Positions 51,001-64,000 of a DNA stretch of 64,000 nt are shown piece by piece. The translations under genes were made by a program, and so were the position numbers. The notes below the pieces were generated by a model, which saw nothing but the letters and a program-made list of their open reading frames with translations, searched no databases and was not told the origin of the DNA. How positions within the stretch are numbered: the first letter of the stretch is position 1; every line of letters begins with the position of its first letter. The DNA lies in assembly GCF_964199755.1 (NCBI RefSeq), contig NC_133907.1, positions 5,895,001-5,959,000 on the forward strand, given 5' to 3'. The stretch is from Larus michahellis. Its lineage: Eukaryota; Chordata; Aves; Charadriiformes; Laridae.

Positions 51001-54000
51001 GCTCCAGGTCATCAGAGATGAGCAGGCTCTGAATGGCCGTGCATATCAAAACTTGCGTCCTACACCAAATACAGATTCTCTCCCCTTACTACTTTCTGTC
51101 TGTATTACTGGGGTTGGCAAGTGATGCAAGCCATGGTCAGGAGGTGCTTTCAGACCCCAGGCAGACAGCCGAACTCAAGGTCATTGCTAAGCTCTTAGTC
51201 AAAAAGGACATGCAGGAGATGGAGACTGACACTTGCCAACAGGAGAAAAGCAAGCAGAAGCCTTGGGTGAAGTCAGACCACCATAACAAGGAATGCCCAA
51301 GACCATCTGCTTTCAGCTCACAGCTGTGACAATGATTTCTCCAGGAGCCTCTATCAAATGCAGAGGCTGCAGACCACACGGTCTCTTCAGCAGACTGACC
51401 ACCGTTTTCCTCGAAAGACAGAACTCTTAGGAGCGAGCCCTAGTCAGGCATGGACTCTGCTGCTGCCAGGAGAGCAGGCAGGCATCCAGGTCACACCAAG
51501 GCGACCAAGAAACTCTCAGAACCACACAAGAAACCACCAGAGCCCTCTGTCGTGGGAAGGACTTTCTTCATTCCTGCCTTATAAGCAGAAACACACTTGA
51601 AATTCTGTACATTGAGCCACCAATCTGCAAGAGCTGAAAAGCTCATTGTGATTGCTACACAGCACACCACGGCTTCCGAGTCAGGAGAAACAGAGCAGCA
51701 GCTCCTGCAAAAGCATGAGCTCAACTTCAGCGTCAAGAAACGGGTACCACGTTAGGGCAGTCATCTAAAAAGACCCACCGAGCTCAGCAAAAAAGTTCAA
51801 AGCTTACCTCGGCTTGCTGGCTGTTTGCTGGAAAAGCTCACAGTGCAGACAGCGCGAATGCAGCCCCGCTCCAGAATGCGCGCACCCTCCCATGAAGACG
51901 GTCGTGTTCTTTTCATTTTCACTAACACAGCCCCTGCCGGGACGCCACGTCCTGCCCTCAGTATTTTGGTTTTTCAAAACAGCCCCGGCAATTTGGTTTT
52001 TCTAAACCAAACTGAAATGTTGAGCTAACACAAATCCCTATTTCAGTTATCCCAATCTGCCCTCATGCTAGGAGTTCCACCTCTGCCTTTCAAGGATAGA
52101 ATGACTTAACTGTAGCACAATTAGCATGTAATTTGTAAGTCATTATAGCGCAAAGTGTCTGGTGAGAATATTTTATCGAATAAACCTGCTGAGCATAATT
52201 TTCTGTGGAACTATAAAAATATTAAACCATCTCCTGTCTTTTCCTGCCATCTTCAGAGATCACTAAGGCTATTGCTGCCGCCTGTAAGTTATACCTCATT
52301 TTAGAGGGAGTCAAAAGCCATAGGATTTTGCACCATTTCCTACAGAAAGAATTAAAGAATTTGAGAGGGGGACAAGATTTTTTTTTGGGCTTCATTAACT
52401 AAAAACTCTGAGAAAAGTGCTAAGACAGGCATCAAGTGTTGGAGACAAATGCTCACACACTTTGCTCCTGGGTTTTACATGACCATTAGGGTAATCACTA
52501 AGTTATCACCTCTGATCACTTCTGAATAGATGCCACAGAAGCAGAGAAGTGGGTAACATTGAGAAGGGACTCAGTGGACCTTATCCTGTTTCAATGTCCT
52601 GATTTAGGGTGCAGTTTCATTACAACCATTCTCTCTCAGAAACAGCTGGCTTCAGAAATTATTCCTCCCCTCCCTTCTATCCCCAACTATTCCCACACCT
52701 TCACTGCCACAGGCTGAGGAGCTGGGCTAGAAACCAGATCACTAAAAGAAGCCAAGCTAAAAGAAAGAAAAAGGAAGAGACCTCAAGAGCAGGAGCTTCT
52801 TACGGCAGCTGCACTACTAAAGATGAAACATCAGGTATGATACACTCGGTCATTCCTTGTATAATCAGGTTTTCACTTCTTGTAAGGCAAGACTGACACC
52901 AGGATACTCTGTCCATCAGACCTGTATCTCGCTCTCATGAGTATAGACTGAACCCGTAACATCTCACCAGGTATCATTATTCTTTGGGGCAGGGAGAAAG
53001 GTGAGCATCTGTATACCCGATTTTTGGGGTACTATGTCTCCTACTGCAAAAGAAAGGTCAAAAGCCCTCTGGTGACATAGCACAGTTTCTAAAGGACCAA
53101 GTGTTTGTACCATCCACTTCAGTGATTCATGTACCACAACTAGAAACATTAAAGTGCTTCATAAATCCTGTCACAGCCAGACAATGCTGTGATTTGATAC
53201 ACAGAGTGATAGCTTTTGCCTACTTCTGCGTGGGCAAACCGCTTGAGCCACTTCAGATCTCAGGAGACCGTGTCCCACTGATATTTGAGGATGCTACAAA
53301 GCAAAGCAAACAGTAATTCCAAGAGTGTTCCAAGCTAGGAATGAACCTCAACATCGTATTTCATACACATCATGTCCAATATATTGCACATTAAATGTTT
53401 CTGCTAAATCCTATTATTAGCTCTAATAGGAGCGAAGAATTGAGATCCATTTATTCTAGTCATTCCAGCCTACAAAGCTCTAAGTCAGGCAAAAGACAGT
53501 GGCCTTCTGGATGCAAGAGGAAAACCTGAGATTCTTACGGTTTCTCTTCTCTTGTGCATCAGTAAACATGAATGGGTTAATATTATTAATTCAAGAGCTC
53601 TACACAAACTTCTTCACAAATTCCCTTCACCCCTGCTTTGTGCTGGCTGCCTGCTACAGGTGTTAACACTTGCAGGATGCCTCGGGATCTTTTTGGATAA
53701 AGGGCACATAGACTAGCCCCGCGTGTTGCATTTAAAGGCTCTGTATAGCAGCTGCTGACGCATCACAAGACTTCACCCAGAAAAAAATCCATTCCGGTTT
53801 TTGAGTTCTAAAACCCACACACCAACACCGAAATGTAAAGAATAAATAATTTCTTGCTCTGTTCCAAGGAGGATGAATGAGGCGCGGAGGGACAGCAGGA
53901 AAGGGTAAAGGCTGTTTTTCTTCAGGCCACCGTTCATTTGTGAAGCTGCAGCTGTCCATATGGAGCGCGAATGCTGGCAGCAAAGGCAACCCCATTCATC

Positions 54001-56137
54001 ACTCACCCCCATGCCTTTTTGAGCAGCAGCAGCGCCGCTGAGGTCCGATGCCCTCAGAATGTTTGCCAGTGTCCAGAGAAGCGGCCTTGGCCGTGGGCAG
54101 ACAGCTGTTTGTCGGAGCCTGGCGGGGGGCTGCAGCCCGTGGCACGCTGAGCTCGCCCGCGTGTGGGGACGGTGGCTGCAGTGATTACTCTCCGTCAGTG
54201 CTAATCAATCTCACACCCTCTTCAGTGCTGATACAGATAATCTTGTGGGAAGCTGGCCAAGCTCGCTAACAGCTCTGCAAGCTGCTTCCTGACTCCAACA
54301 GCTCGTTCTCTTTCAAAAAGTCTGTTCCAGCTTCAGTTCCAAGAAAGTACTGTGTGGTACCAAGGCTCATGTCATTCAAAACGATTCACTGCTGGTGTGC
54401 AGAGAGCACTCCAGCCTTTGGCTGCAGCCTCATCTAACTAATCAAAATAGACGCTTTCTCGCAGCTGATCCGAACTCTAAAGACCAGGGTAGGAGGCCTC
54501 GCGCATTACCATGTAATTGTCTCTCTGCATTTCACTTACTCTCCATCTGCCAAACCAAGCAAGACTGCAGCCAAGTAAAAGTGAAGGCAAATTGAAGCAC
54601 AGACTTAGACCCTCCTAGTAAAATTCACTCTAAGAAAAGGCCAGAAGCACTTGCTGTAGGGAAGTTCTCAACCTATTTTATCTGAGGTTAACTGGAAACT
54701 GGAGAGCAGGGCAACAAGAATTAAGAGGTAACAGGATAGGTATGAGGGCACGGCTCAGAAGAGTGACCCGGCTTAGCCAGAAGTTCTGTGCAGACGACAT
54801 GCCTGTGCCGAGGTATTGTAGACACGAGCTGGCAAAACTTAAGCAATACATACGTGTTTCTCTCCATCAATCTTCTTATCAGCTGCCTGCATTGCATCGA
54901 GGTACTTAAAATACAGTTCCATCAGCCTATCAACCTGCAAGGGCAGAAGAGAGAGACCTAAGCAAGAAAAAAGAACAATGCAATCATCTTTAATCCTTCA
55001 TGCTACGTTGTTTTCCTCCTAGCTGCAGTCTTCAAAAAGTAACAGGCAATTCTGTCACTCACAGGAAGGAATACATTACAGAAGGACGCTACAAGTGTTG
55101 GTCGGGTGAGCACACCGAGTCTGCAGGCATTTGAATGTAATCCCACAGCACAATATGGTCTCGTCAGCTCCAGCTAAAAGGCGGCAAGAAGACATGTATC
55201 CCTAGCTCGCTCTGCTGTGCTGTGGTTCTCCTGTTCTCCTGGTTTCTCCAACTGACCTTTCTGTCTATGCTGTACGCAGCCAAGCTTATTTTAAATGTAT
55301 CTGACATGTTACGGCTCTCCTGCTCTCCCCTGAACTGTATTAGGCAAATGAAAGCCTATCCAGCAATGGAAAATTTTCTGCAGTTGGTAGAACAGGTTAT
55401 GAAAAACACCTTTAAGACACACTAATGAAGAATACTAAGGAACCAATATTTCCCCAGTGGTGGAATTTACAAATCCACTGGGAATTACTGGTTTGCAAAA
55501 GCTGCTGTTTCTGTTTCACGGTTGTTTGATCTATCCACCACCAAGTAAATATTTTTGAAAGCATTTCCCAGAGTAAACACCACTAAAGTGACACATTCTA
55601 GCCGAGGAATGGGGAATGTTAAATGTGTACTATAGCCATTCCTAAACTCTCTGCGCAAGAGCTTCACCAGAAAAACTGGCACCTTTCCACACTGCCCTGG
55701 TCTCACAGAGCCAGCACAACGTAACACCACACAACGCGTGTTGCACGATCAGGCTTCAGCAGAGAGACACAGGGCTGAGAATCGCTACCACCACGTGCAA
55801 GAGCACCAGAAAACAAGAGCACGTATGATGTGGGAGGTCAAGCACTACAGGCATTTCCAGTTCTCCAGTTTGTAGGTAACAACATGAATGAGAGAACGAT
55901 GGCCTGTGAGAGCACAAGTACAGGCAGGTACAATAACGGCTTTTCAGTAACTTAGCGAGTGTACACAGGCACCCCGCCGTTATCCAGTATCCTCCCAGCC
56001 TGGTAGCCCAGAGACTGCAGACACGTATTCAGCACTCACCTTCTCACTGTCATTCTCTGTGAATTTATTCAGTAACCGTGTCCTCTGCTGCCCTCTCAGG
56101 TTTCGCAGAAGGGAGGCCAGGATGGAACAGACATGTT
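41990..56137 (-). CDS. CTNNBL1: CTNNBL1, beta-catenin-like protein 1, C-terminal part (last five coding exons)
   Basis: CTNNBL1 is a nuclear ARM-repeat protein associated with the PRP19-CDC5L spliceosome complex. It binds nuclear localisation signals of CDC5L and PRP31 and also the deaminase AID. Five exons (56137-56040, 54934-54854, 48358-48221, 47585-47513, 42078-41990) join in frame to encode 158 residues and a stop. Key segments are HVCSILASLLRNLRGQQRTR, YFKYLDAMQAADKKIDGEKH, EFYLRRLDAGLFVLQ, VHQILNMRGSSIKIVRHILK and the end EQKRILDLLENF. They are nearly identical to the human protein (about 563 residues). Earlier exons, including the one I recall reading FPLFMKSPRKIKK, were sought in 56138-64000 and not found, so they should lie right of the window. 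The gene is in tandem with VSTM2L, as in human. Confidence 0.95.
42079..47512 (-). other. CTNNBL1: CTNNBL1 last intron (5.4 kb)
   Basis: The donor GTGAGT is next to 47513 and the acceptor next to 42078. AT-rich, with A20 at 44453-44472. A 199-codon open frame at 46194-46793 has no recognisable content. No transposon could be named. Confidence 0.8.
44453..44472 (+). repeat. A20 homopolymer
   Basis: Twenty consecutive A in the last CTNNBL1 intron. No transposon body was recognised 5' of it. Confidence 0.9.
47513..47585 (-). CDS. CTNNBL1: CTNNBL1 coding exon, second from last
   Basis: The acceptor ends in CCAATTAG and the donor is GTGAGT. The 73 nt encode IRQRVHQILNMRGSSIKIVR, HILK and the first base of a glutamate codon (phase 1). 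Confidence 0.95.
47586..48220 (-). other. CTNNBL1: CTNNBL1 intron of 635 nt
   Basis: The donor is GTAAAG and the acceptor ends in TTAG. It includes an A18 run (+ strand, 48093-48110). No exon seen. Confidence 0.85.
48221..48358 (-). CDS. CTNNBL1: CTNNBL1 coding exon, third from last
   Basis: The acceptor is TGCTTTACAG and the donor GTAAAG. The exon is 138 nt, phase 0 at both ends, encoding 46 residues from DMVRRGEIIDDD to EICNANVPQ, including EFYLRRLDAGLFVLQLICYI. Human has histidine where this has the leucine before ICYI, as I recall. Confidence 0.95.
48359..54853 (-). other. CTNNBL1: CTNNBL1 intron of 6.5 kb
   Basis: The donor GTATGT is next to 54854 and the acceptor next to 48358. AT-rich with scattered short open frames, the longest at 48704-49231 on the + strand, none recognised. 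A somewhat GC-richer, more complex stretch lies at 49200-49560. Confidence 0.8.
54854..54934 (-). CDS. CTNNBL1: CTNNBL1 coding exon, fourth from last
   Basis: The acceptor is GCCCTTGCAG and the donor GTATGT. It has 81 nt and phase 0 at both ends, encoding VDRLMELYFKYLDAMQAADK and KIDGEKH. Confidence 0.95.
54935..56039 (-). other. CTNNBL1: CTNNBL1 intron of 1.1 kb
   Basis: The donor is GTGAGT and the acceptor CTTGCAG. No exon, repeat or RNA gene was recognised inside. Confidence 0.85.
56040..56137 (-). CDS. CTNNBL1: CTNNBL1 coding exon, fifth from last
   Basis: The acceptor TATCTCCAG lies above 56137 and the donor GTGAGT below 56040. Two bases complete a glutamate codon from the missing upstream exon, then HVCSILASLLRNLRGQQRTR and LLNKFTENDSEK follow. 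It has 98 nt and ends in phase 0. It is the first CTNNBL1 exon visible in this window. Confidence 0.94.
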
Positions 56138-59100
56138 CTGGAGATACAAAATGAAAATTGCATGCTGAGATCAGGAACAGGAGCTTATTTTCTCTCTAAC
56201 ATGCCATTAAATTTACTACTTGCGCTCCCGCATGTAGCCATTGATAAGCAGAACCCCGGTTCCTTCCCATCACTGGCGAGCGGCGGCAGAGCAGTGGCAA
56301 GAGCAGCAAGTCACGTTTGCAGGGGACACAGACACTTCCTTGCCCATCACAGCCCAGCTGGCGAGGTCTCCTCTGGCTCTGCCGCACTACTCCTGCTACA
56401 CTGATCCTGCTTTTCCTTGGTGACCTGGAAAAAACACCTTACGTAAAGCGCAAATTCTGCTCCAGTTTACCTCTCCCCAGGCCGGCACGCCTGCCCAGCA
56501 GCGCGCACTCTCTTTTTGGCACCCTCCGTCACAGCTAAAGGCACAGCATGCTGCCTCCCACCTTGGGGCTAAAAGGAATCCTGGCCCAAGCCAGCACTGT
56601 CACTCAAATGACCCTTAGTTGGCCAACGGGACGGTTACTGAAACAGGAAAGCTTGAGAAAGGAATAACTGTGCCAGCATGCAGCTCCTGCAGAGACTTAA
56701 CTGGTATTAGCTAGAGGAAAAAAAAAAAATCCTCAAACAAACCAGTTTTATTTACAGAAAATCCCGTGGACTGAATATGAATGTGCCGCAGCAAACCAGA
56801 AATGATCAAATAAACGTGTTCTACAGTCTTCTCAATCGCCCTTGGGAGTCACGTTTTACAGCACAAACCTTGGAGCCAAGTAAAAAGTCAACGTTGCAAG
56901 CACACAAGAGAGAACATCTGTGCTAACGTCCAACCACAGCTTCACTCTGAAAGGTGACTGAACCAAGTGCCTTGAACCAATGGCAGCGATGGTCTCCTGA
57001 GGAGCAGGACCAAGCTCTGAGGACTTCTCCTGCAGGATCACGGATGTCCCTCGGTGGGGAACCACCAAAGGAGGTACCGACGGGCCACATGGCATTGCTG
57101 CCCCTGTGCCTTGCACTCCTTTCAGAAGCTCCACCTGAGCACAGGTCCCAGCACAGCCCCCGTACACCGTCCCTCACCAGTGCAGTCCACTGCCTCACCG
57201 GGATCAGGTGGTGGTCAAAAACGCAGCATTTCAGAATGGGGCCTTGAGCTCTTTGCTCCTTGTGGGACAAAAAGCAACATGATCTCCAAAAGCACACTTC
57301 TTCACATAGGGCATCTTACGGTTCTTTAACTGTTAATATTTGGCTGCACCAGATTCTGTGAAGTACAAAAGCAAGTGCTTCTCTGTCTCCTTGCTTCCTC
57401 AGAAGGATTCACCAGTTTTATGTGTAATTTATATACAATATACATATAAATCCATACTGGGTTTGGAACATTTTGAGGCAAGCTTTTAGGTTACAACCCT
57501 TGTGCTCTGGCTCTGTTTTGTTTTGCCCATGAACACTTTCCAGGCAGAGGAACCGGCTTGCCCTGGGATGCAGTGCGAGGCGAGGGAGGGAGCCCAGGGC
57601 AGGCATCTGACCCCCCTTCCTCATGCAAGGGAAGCAGAGCGGCCCCACACCGCACTCCTGCACCCCCAGCAGCACAGGAGATGCAGAGATGCAAATCATT
57701 TGCAAAATGTACGCCAACAGGAGAAATGATGTTGGCAATATCAAAGAGTATATGGTTTTAACGTGGGGAAATAAAACCAAGCACAAAGGCGCAAAGCAAA
57801 CGAGACAGGCAGGAGTTTCCCTCCCTTGCCAAATCATTTGCTATTGCTTCCTGCCTACAGGTCTGCATCATGCACAGACCTTATGTTTTAGACATGTTGA
57901 TGTATTCAAAATTGTAACTTCTACAAGGTGTCCCCACTTTGATCTTGCTGATTAGGACTGATGAAAAACAATGGCCATCAACACCTCCTCGCCCACAGCA
58001 GCGGGGAGAGGAGAAGGGGTGTCAAGATATGTTATTTTCAGAGAGGAAAACACAATGTGCAGAGGAAAGGGATCATCCTCTTATTGCCGTCAAACCATTT
58101 TAACATGCATTTCCATGGCGCTGCTTAGCCTGGAGCCACAAGAAGCCTTGATCGATTGCACCAGCGTACAAAGAACAAGCGACACTGAGGTGTTTGCAGG
58201 GAGCTTCTGCGCTACCTATCAGCTTACGCTTCCGCGGAACGGCGAAGTCCAAATTGTGCCTGCCCTCTCTGCAGCACGCATTATCTGCATACGACATAAG
58301 GGCATCAAACAGAAGAGGCTGTAACACACACACACACGCACGCACCCCCCCATTTCATTAGCTACTTATAAATGTAGCTTCCTTAGAAACAGATTTCTGC
58401 CTGAGGTGGTGTCAATTTTTCATGTACCAAAGAGATTGGGAGAGCTGCTGGCAGGAGGAGCAGGGGAGATAACAGGTTTATCGGGTGGCCAGCACCGTGC
58501 GGCTGCTCTGTCATCTCGACAGGATAACACGAGGGTGAAGGATGGCTCTGGGTATGTCAGTGCACGCTCTCGCTGCAGAGAAACAGTTATTCCACAAAAA
58601 GCGACACCAAATTAAGTGTCCACATTAAAAAAGACACTGTAAAAGCCTCCGAAGTCCTTGCAAGATCCTATTCTCTTAAGGTGAAAAAAAAAAAAAAAAA
58701 AAAAAAAAACCACGCAACAAAATGAAGACTTCTTTTTAAAAAAAAAATACAAGCCAGCAGATGCTCTGCTGGTTTAGAAAGGAGCCAGCATTCTGTACTC
58801 CACATTATTTTTTCACAAACCTTTTTTTGGAAGCGTTTAGAAATGTTGATGCAGTATTTTAGTAGTAATATTCTCACCAATGATATATCTTCATTGCTTT
58901 TTTTCAATACTCCTTTACTAGGAAATGTATTTTAACCATCATTTTTTGCTTTGGTGGTCATATGCAGATATTTATCCATTTTATCAATAAAATCTTTAAA
59001 ACTACTGAGAAGTCTAAAGAAGCTGACACAGGTTTTTTTTAAGAATGAGGTTATTCTTTCAACATATCACTCCAGAAAATCCAGGAAATATTTAGTTACC

Positions 59101-62100
59101 TGCTCAAACCGTTAAAAAAATATATATATTTTACTGAAATATTTATGAACTATCTCAACCTTTATCTTGATCAGCTTCCTGAAAAAAAATGCACCAATGT
59201 GTTTCACGCTCCCCTCCCCAAAATCACAATTATGCCATAATGCAAGTCCTGGCCCAATAAACAGCAACAGCCAAACATCCACGTGCAAGGACACCAGCCA
59301 AAATCAGGGCAAACCTTGGGGCAAGAGAAGTGCAATGGGATAAGTGGCTAAATCCATTATTCAATGAATTAAAGCATTTACAGAAGTAATCAAAAGGGAG
59401 CGGTGTTAACCTGGGAGTGAAGGTTTCCGCAGATGTGGGGGTCTCACCATTTTCCTACAAACTGCACCAATATGTATCTCACATATGCAAAATTGTAGAA
59501 GTCCGTAATCCCAATATTTGCTCTGGGTTGGATGTTCTTTGGAAAATGATTAGTAGCTGGTGCTATTCAGAGTCCTCAGAGAGCAAGACCTGCAGCTGCC
59601 CAGCTTTGATCTCAGCTGACAGACAGAGGCCACAAGCTGCACATCGCCCATGGGCGATGCCTCGGGCACCCTGCCTGAACTGAATATTTGGGGAACTTCT
59701 AAATAATCGTGCCAAAGCTCAGCCAAAGCCCACATCACCTGCACAAAAAGAGTCATTTTCAAGAGGGACAACAGACAAGGCCAGAGGCAGAAGTTGCTGC
59801 CTAGCCCCCATTTCTAAGAACAACTAAATGTATTTCCTTTGAAAAGCAAACACCAAAATGAGCCGTGCTCAGCACCACCGAAGATTCCTTTGAAGGAATA
59901 GTAGCTAGTACGCATCAAGAAATCAAGAACAACTTGTTTTTTCATATGAACATCCCAAAATCTCACAAATTGGTGGACATGGGAAGACAGAGGCTTCTTT
60001 CTTATTAGCAGATAACCCTGTTTTCTGCCCCACTGGCCGGTTCACCTGCACGTACCGCGACTCTCCACGACGCCGACGCTGCGATGCACCGTGCCAGCCG
60101 CAGCCCTGGCCCTAGGCAGGTCACATCCCATGTGCTCGCCCAGCTGCACCAGAGCCCTCCTTAGACCAGGATCACCTCGGACTCTCAGGAGCCTTTCCCT
60201 CTCCAGACAGGCACGAAGACTTCAGAATGCAAGCAGTGTTTAAAACACCCTAATTAGATCGATCCTGACTTCAGCTGCGGCGTGTTGGAATACAGATTAA
60301 TCTATTCCATGGCTGGCACTGGCAGCTGCAACAGCAGGAGGTCCTGTCAAATCAAACCGTAACATTACACTCCTCTGCCTTTATTATTCCCCCCCCTCCT
60401 TTTTTTTTTTTTTACATTTCATTATAATGGACATCTGCCTAGCAGGGGAGGAAGCTCAAGCACGCTCCCCTGCAATACTGACGCAGATGAGACAAGAGAA
60501 AGGGGAAGGCGTCGTGTGCTTCTGGGTGCATCCACCATTAGGTGGGCGAGCAGAGCATTCTGGTGAACCCAACAGAATACATTTAAGAGCCTTCTGTCTT
60601 GTAAAGAACTCTTAAGATAAACTGTGGTTTCTAATGAGGAGGAGGAAAGTACTAGAAAAAGACACACCACCTCTTTCAGAACCTTCTACCCTTTCAGAAA
60701 CTCTGCGGCTTCACGTCTGTTTGCTGGGAAACCTGGACGAAGCCCCCAGCACATCCTAAGGACCAGCAGCTCCCGGCTCCGGGAGGAAGGACACCCCGGA
60801 ACCAGGCGCGGGTCCGCCCCAGCCTAACCCTGCCACAGAGGAGGAGTGCCAAGGGGTGGCTTCTGGTTTTTTCTCTGCACAGCTTTCGGGTGCGTATGAA
60901 ATGCATTCAGACAGAGGTTTTGCAATGCAGCTTGCAAAGTCATGGAAGACTGACCATTCCTTCAGCCACTACTGCTTTGGTTCATTACAGAATTACGGGT
61001 GGAACCAAGGATGTGCTATTCCAATGCTGTAGCATCTAATAAGCTTACCTGCTTTCACATGCATTAATACTCTGCGTTTATAAAGAGTAACCCGCTCAAG
61101 TATCTCAAAACATTTTGCCAAGAAAAATCTTATCTTAAAATACTGGCAACAGTAAGAAATACTGATTTCACTGATGGGTAAAGCTGGACCTGGGAAGGTC
61201 GAAAAAGCTCCGCACAATGCTCCTGGTGAGCTGGAATCCAAGCATCATGCCGAATGTAAGAAAAATAATTCTATCAACTGAGAAAGTTTATTTATGTGAT
61301 GTTCTTGTGACAGAGAATGCTAACTTTAATTGAGATAAATTTAACTCTGTACTGAGCATCATGGCTCATTCAAGTAACAGATTCCTGTCGTATTCTGGAG
61401 GGTTGGTGGCAAAATAACAAATTGGCACAACAAAGTTCTGTTTACACAGACTGATGCCTTCCCTAGGTATTCACTTCAGAAGACCACCACATGAAAAATA
61501 TTTTCTGCTGGCGAGCAGAGGGTGTTCTGTTAATAAAGATACTCTTTATCAGGCCATTTTTCTGTGCTGCCTTTCCACTTTTCCACGCCCAGGGAACTTA
61601 GTTCTGCAGCAGGTATTCATTCCAAGGGCTTTGCTGTCTTTCAGTGCGTGTTACAAAGGAGTAAGAACAGATTTACTAAGAAATGGGTTTTGCTGCTGTT
61701 GTTTTTTAAAAGAAGCGTATAGCTGAGTGTCTCCAAAAGAGGCTTCCTTATTGTGAGAAGGCAAAAAGACCAAAAACCACAGTGAAAGGAATTCTCATTT
61801 GGAAATCCATTGAACTAATTCTCAGGTTATCAAATTAAGCATTCCTAAGTAAAAGTGACATCTAAGTCAAGAGAAGGCATTTAAATGAAGATGAATTGGA
61901 CAAACATCCATTTATAGTTCGTTAGACTCTCCAAGTGAGCAAAACTAGACTGCAAATAACCACCCTGAGACAGAGCAGGAGAATATCCAGCCTATCAAGC
62001 AAGTTATGATTGCTTCACTACAGAGTCTGTAATTTAGAAGGAATTTGTGTTTTCTCCATTTTTAGCTCACTGAGACTGTTCGAGAATCTCAAGTTAGCAT

Positions 62101-64000
62101 CCAACACTTCGACTCGACTGTTGCTGCGGTTAAGTCCAGTCCCAAGAGCCATTGCACCCGTATGGACAGTGAAGACAAGCTGACCCTCAGCTCTGCAACA
62201 GAAGAGATTTTGGAACACAGACACTCATACAGCATCCCCCCACATTTCAAAATTCACAATACAGAAGCATTATTTCAAATCTTACCCTATATTTATGCCA
62301 AGATCCACCCAGAGCCAAATTCCCCTTCATTCCCTGCAATCCCGCACACTAGACACTTGCCTCTCTGCCCTCTCTGCTCTTCCAGATCGGTTCCACTGAA
62401 GCCACGAGGCAGCCGGGCTCCTCTCAGGGTGCCCCGTCAGAATGCACAAACCCCTGGAACACAGCAGATCTCACCATTATATATGTGTAACGTCACTCCC
62501 AGTCTCAGACTGGCCAAGAGCACGTTTTCTCCACGATTTGGCCTTTACCTTCCTACCAATGCTCATTACAGGTAGGCTCTATTATACTAACATGCGTTAC
62601 CATACGACAAGACACAACAAAATGCTACAGGCCAAACTATGCCATATCATACCTTGTACACAGTGCTCAGTCTCTGACTCGACACCCGTCTGGATCACCC
62701 TTCTCGAGGGATCACAGTCCTTCATCAGGAAGATTACAGGGAGCAATCACAAAACCAAACACTGAGCATCTAGGTAATTAAACGCATTTCTGCAGTAATA
62801 CTTGTCATTAATTCTCCACCTCCTACAACCTGCCTCATCCACCCTTCCACCCGCTCCACACAACGCCAAGCAGCATCTGAGGGGGACCCCACTAACACGA
62901 TTCAAGAGCCTCACAACAAAACCCCATCCAAGACACACTACTTTCTACAGCGACGGGCTATTTCTCTTTAAGGCTGGCCAATCCAGCTGGATACTTACAA
63001 ATATTTTTGACTCCGCAGACATAGGAAAACTCTAAGCCATTTCTGTCTTCACCTGCAAAGTATTTCTGGTTTGGGTTGCTTCACTGCCTCAGAAAAAGGG
63101 AGATTGCTTAGATTTTTCTCCCAAACATAATACCCTGAGATGTATATCGTGATCTGTCCAGAGTCAGGCAAAATTCAAGTGTAGATAACATGCAGTCAGT
63201 TAGACACTACCAGCCAAATTTTCAGGCTCAGATCATCCATAAAGACGGTTAAGAAATTTTCCTCTTCTTTTTTCCTAATTACATAGCGTATATAAAGCAC
63301 AAATATGTGCAGTTTGGATTTAAAGTGTTCACAGGTTCCCTAGAGTAAAATAATTTTTAAACACTGACAGTGTTTAAAATGTAGCTAACCAGCACTGGCA
63401 CCTTTATGCTAGCTTATAAAAAAAAGAGAGAAATACATTACAGAAAAGTTATTTTTATCAAATTTAATTTGGATTATAAATTTCCGTAATAAATAAAAGC
63501 TCGCCAAGTCACATTGAGATTTTTTTTTTCAGTAGGGTATTTATTATTTTGTGGCATTCAGAACATTGCCTTCAAGGCAATAAAATAATGTTTATTTTAT
63601 GGAGTGTCTCCTATGTAAAAAGCAATGTTACTATAAAATAAAGACAAGAGGAGTGTTTTCCTACCACCATCAGACACATACCGAAAGATTTTGTGCTCTA
63701 AAGGTGGACTGGATGCCCGAAGAGAAGAGTGTCTCTGTCACTAACCGCAGCGAAAGCATCCTGGAGCCCCAGCTGGGGCTGTACCCGCAGCCTGGTGGCA
63801 CTTCTGCAGCTGCAAACAAAGGGACACCCAGGGCAGACGGAGGAGGAAGAGTCTCGGTGGACAAACACTTCTGCCAGAGCTGTTTGGTGCCTCACCCAAG
63901 TGCTGAAGCATTTTAACAGGGTTGTCCTTTAAGTAGTTGTAATTAGGCTCCAGGGTTAATAGCCCATTAAGAATTTGGTATTTTGCAGCAAAACCACGAG
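56138..64000 (-). other. CTNNBL1: CTNNBL1 intron, open at the right edge
   Basis: At least 7.9 kb without a recognised CTNNBL1 exon. AT-rich, with A26 at 58684-58709, a short CA run near 58324-58346 and T14 near 60399-60412. Open frames are short and unrecognised. The missing upstream exons should lie beyond 64000. Confidence 0.7.
58684..58709 (+). repeat. A26 homopolymer
   Basis: Twenty-six consecutive A, followed shortly by another A-rich stretch near 58738. It is the longest homopolymer in the window. No retroposon body or target duplication was recognised. Confidence 0.95.

Noticed and set aside
58863..58918. AG...GT-bounded segment on the - strand resembling a small exon
   Set aside because: It encodes nothing that fits the expected CTNNBL1 sequence and contains an early in-frame stop in one phase. 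Taken as a chance pair of splice-like sites.
62018..62224. 68-codon - strand open frame considered as an upstream CTNNBL1 exon
   Set aside because: The translation does not match any CTNNBL1 segment I recall, and the flanks lack in-phase splice sites.

Overview
The window is vertebrate nuclear DNA, most likely from a bird. It carries spliced exons of three genes that are neighbours on human chromosome 20q11.23, in the same relative order and orientations: TTI1 (+ strand, 3' end only), VSTM2L (- strand, complete coding sequence) and CTNNBL1 (- strand, 3' end only). The protein matches were made from memory of the vertebrate families. All exon edges were set by reading GT/AG splice sites, and the reading phases agree across every junction. 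The bird assignment is an inference from near-vertebrate-consensus proteins with small changes, a compact gene-dense GC-rich block and no recognisable mammalian SINEs. A crocodilian or turtle is not excluded, and I cannot name the species.

Layout. 1-8653 holds the last three coding exons of TTI1, with its 3'UTR running to about 9240. About 9241-14125 is a spacer between two genes that converge tail to tail. About 14126-31330 is VSTM2L, read right to left: four coding exons at 31328-31220, 20238-20069, 18795-18745 and 15575-15264, giving a 213-residue secreted V-set protein. Its promoter lies in a strong CpG island at about 30800-31960. About 31970-41820 is intergenic. About 41825-64000 is the 3' part of CTNNBL1, with its last five coding exons at 56137-56040, 54934-54854, 48358-48221, 47585-47513 and 42078-41990. 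The rest of that gene lies beyond the right edge.

The three genes are not a functional unit. TTI1 is part of the TELO2-TTI1-TTI2 co-chaperone for PIKK kinases, VSTM2L is a secreted immunoglobulin-domain protein, and CTNNBL1 is an ARM-repeat spliceosome-associated protein. No rRNA, tRNA, CRISPR array, integrated virus or autonomous mobile element was recognised. Most long open frames in the GC-rich middle are artefacts of low stop-codon density or of simple repeats.

The most notable items are a perfect 329-bp (GAGAG)n tract in VSTM2L intron 1, a histidine run in the VSTM2L tail where I recall the human protein being proline-rich, a hairpin carrying AATAAA on both strands between the convergent genes, a TTI1 exon that starts with a donor-like sequence directly after its acceptor, and many AT-rich, TAATTA-containing islands in the otherwise GC-rich VSTM2L neighbourhood that look like candidate conserved regulatory elements. 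I did not find a convincing new biological system.
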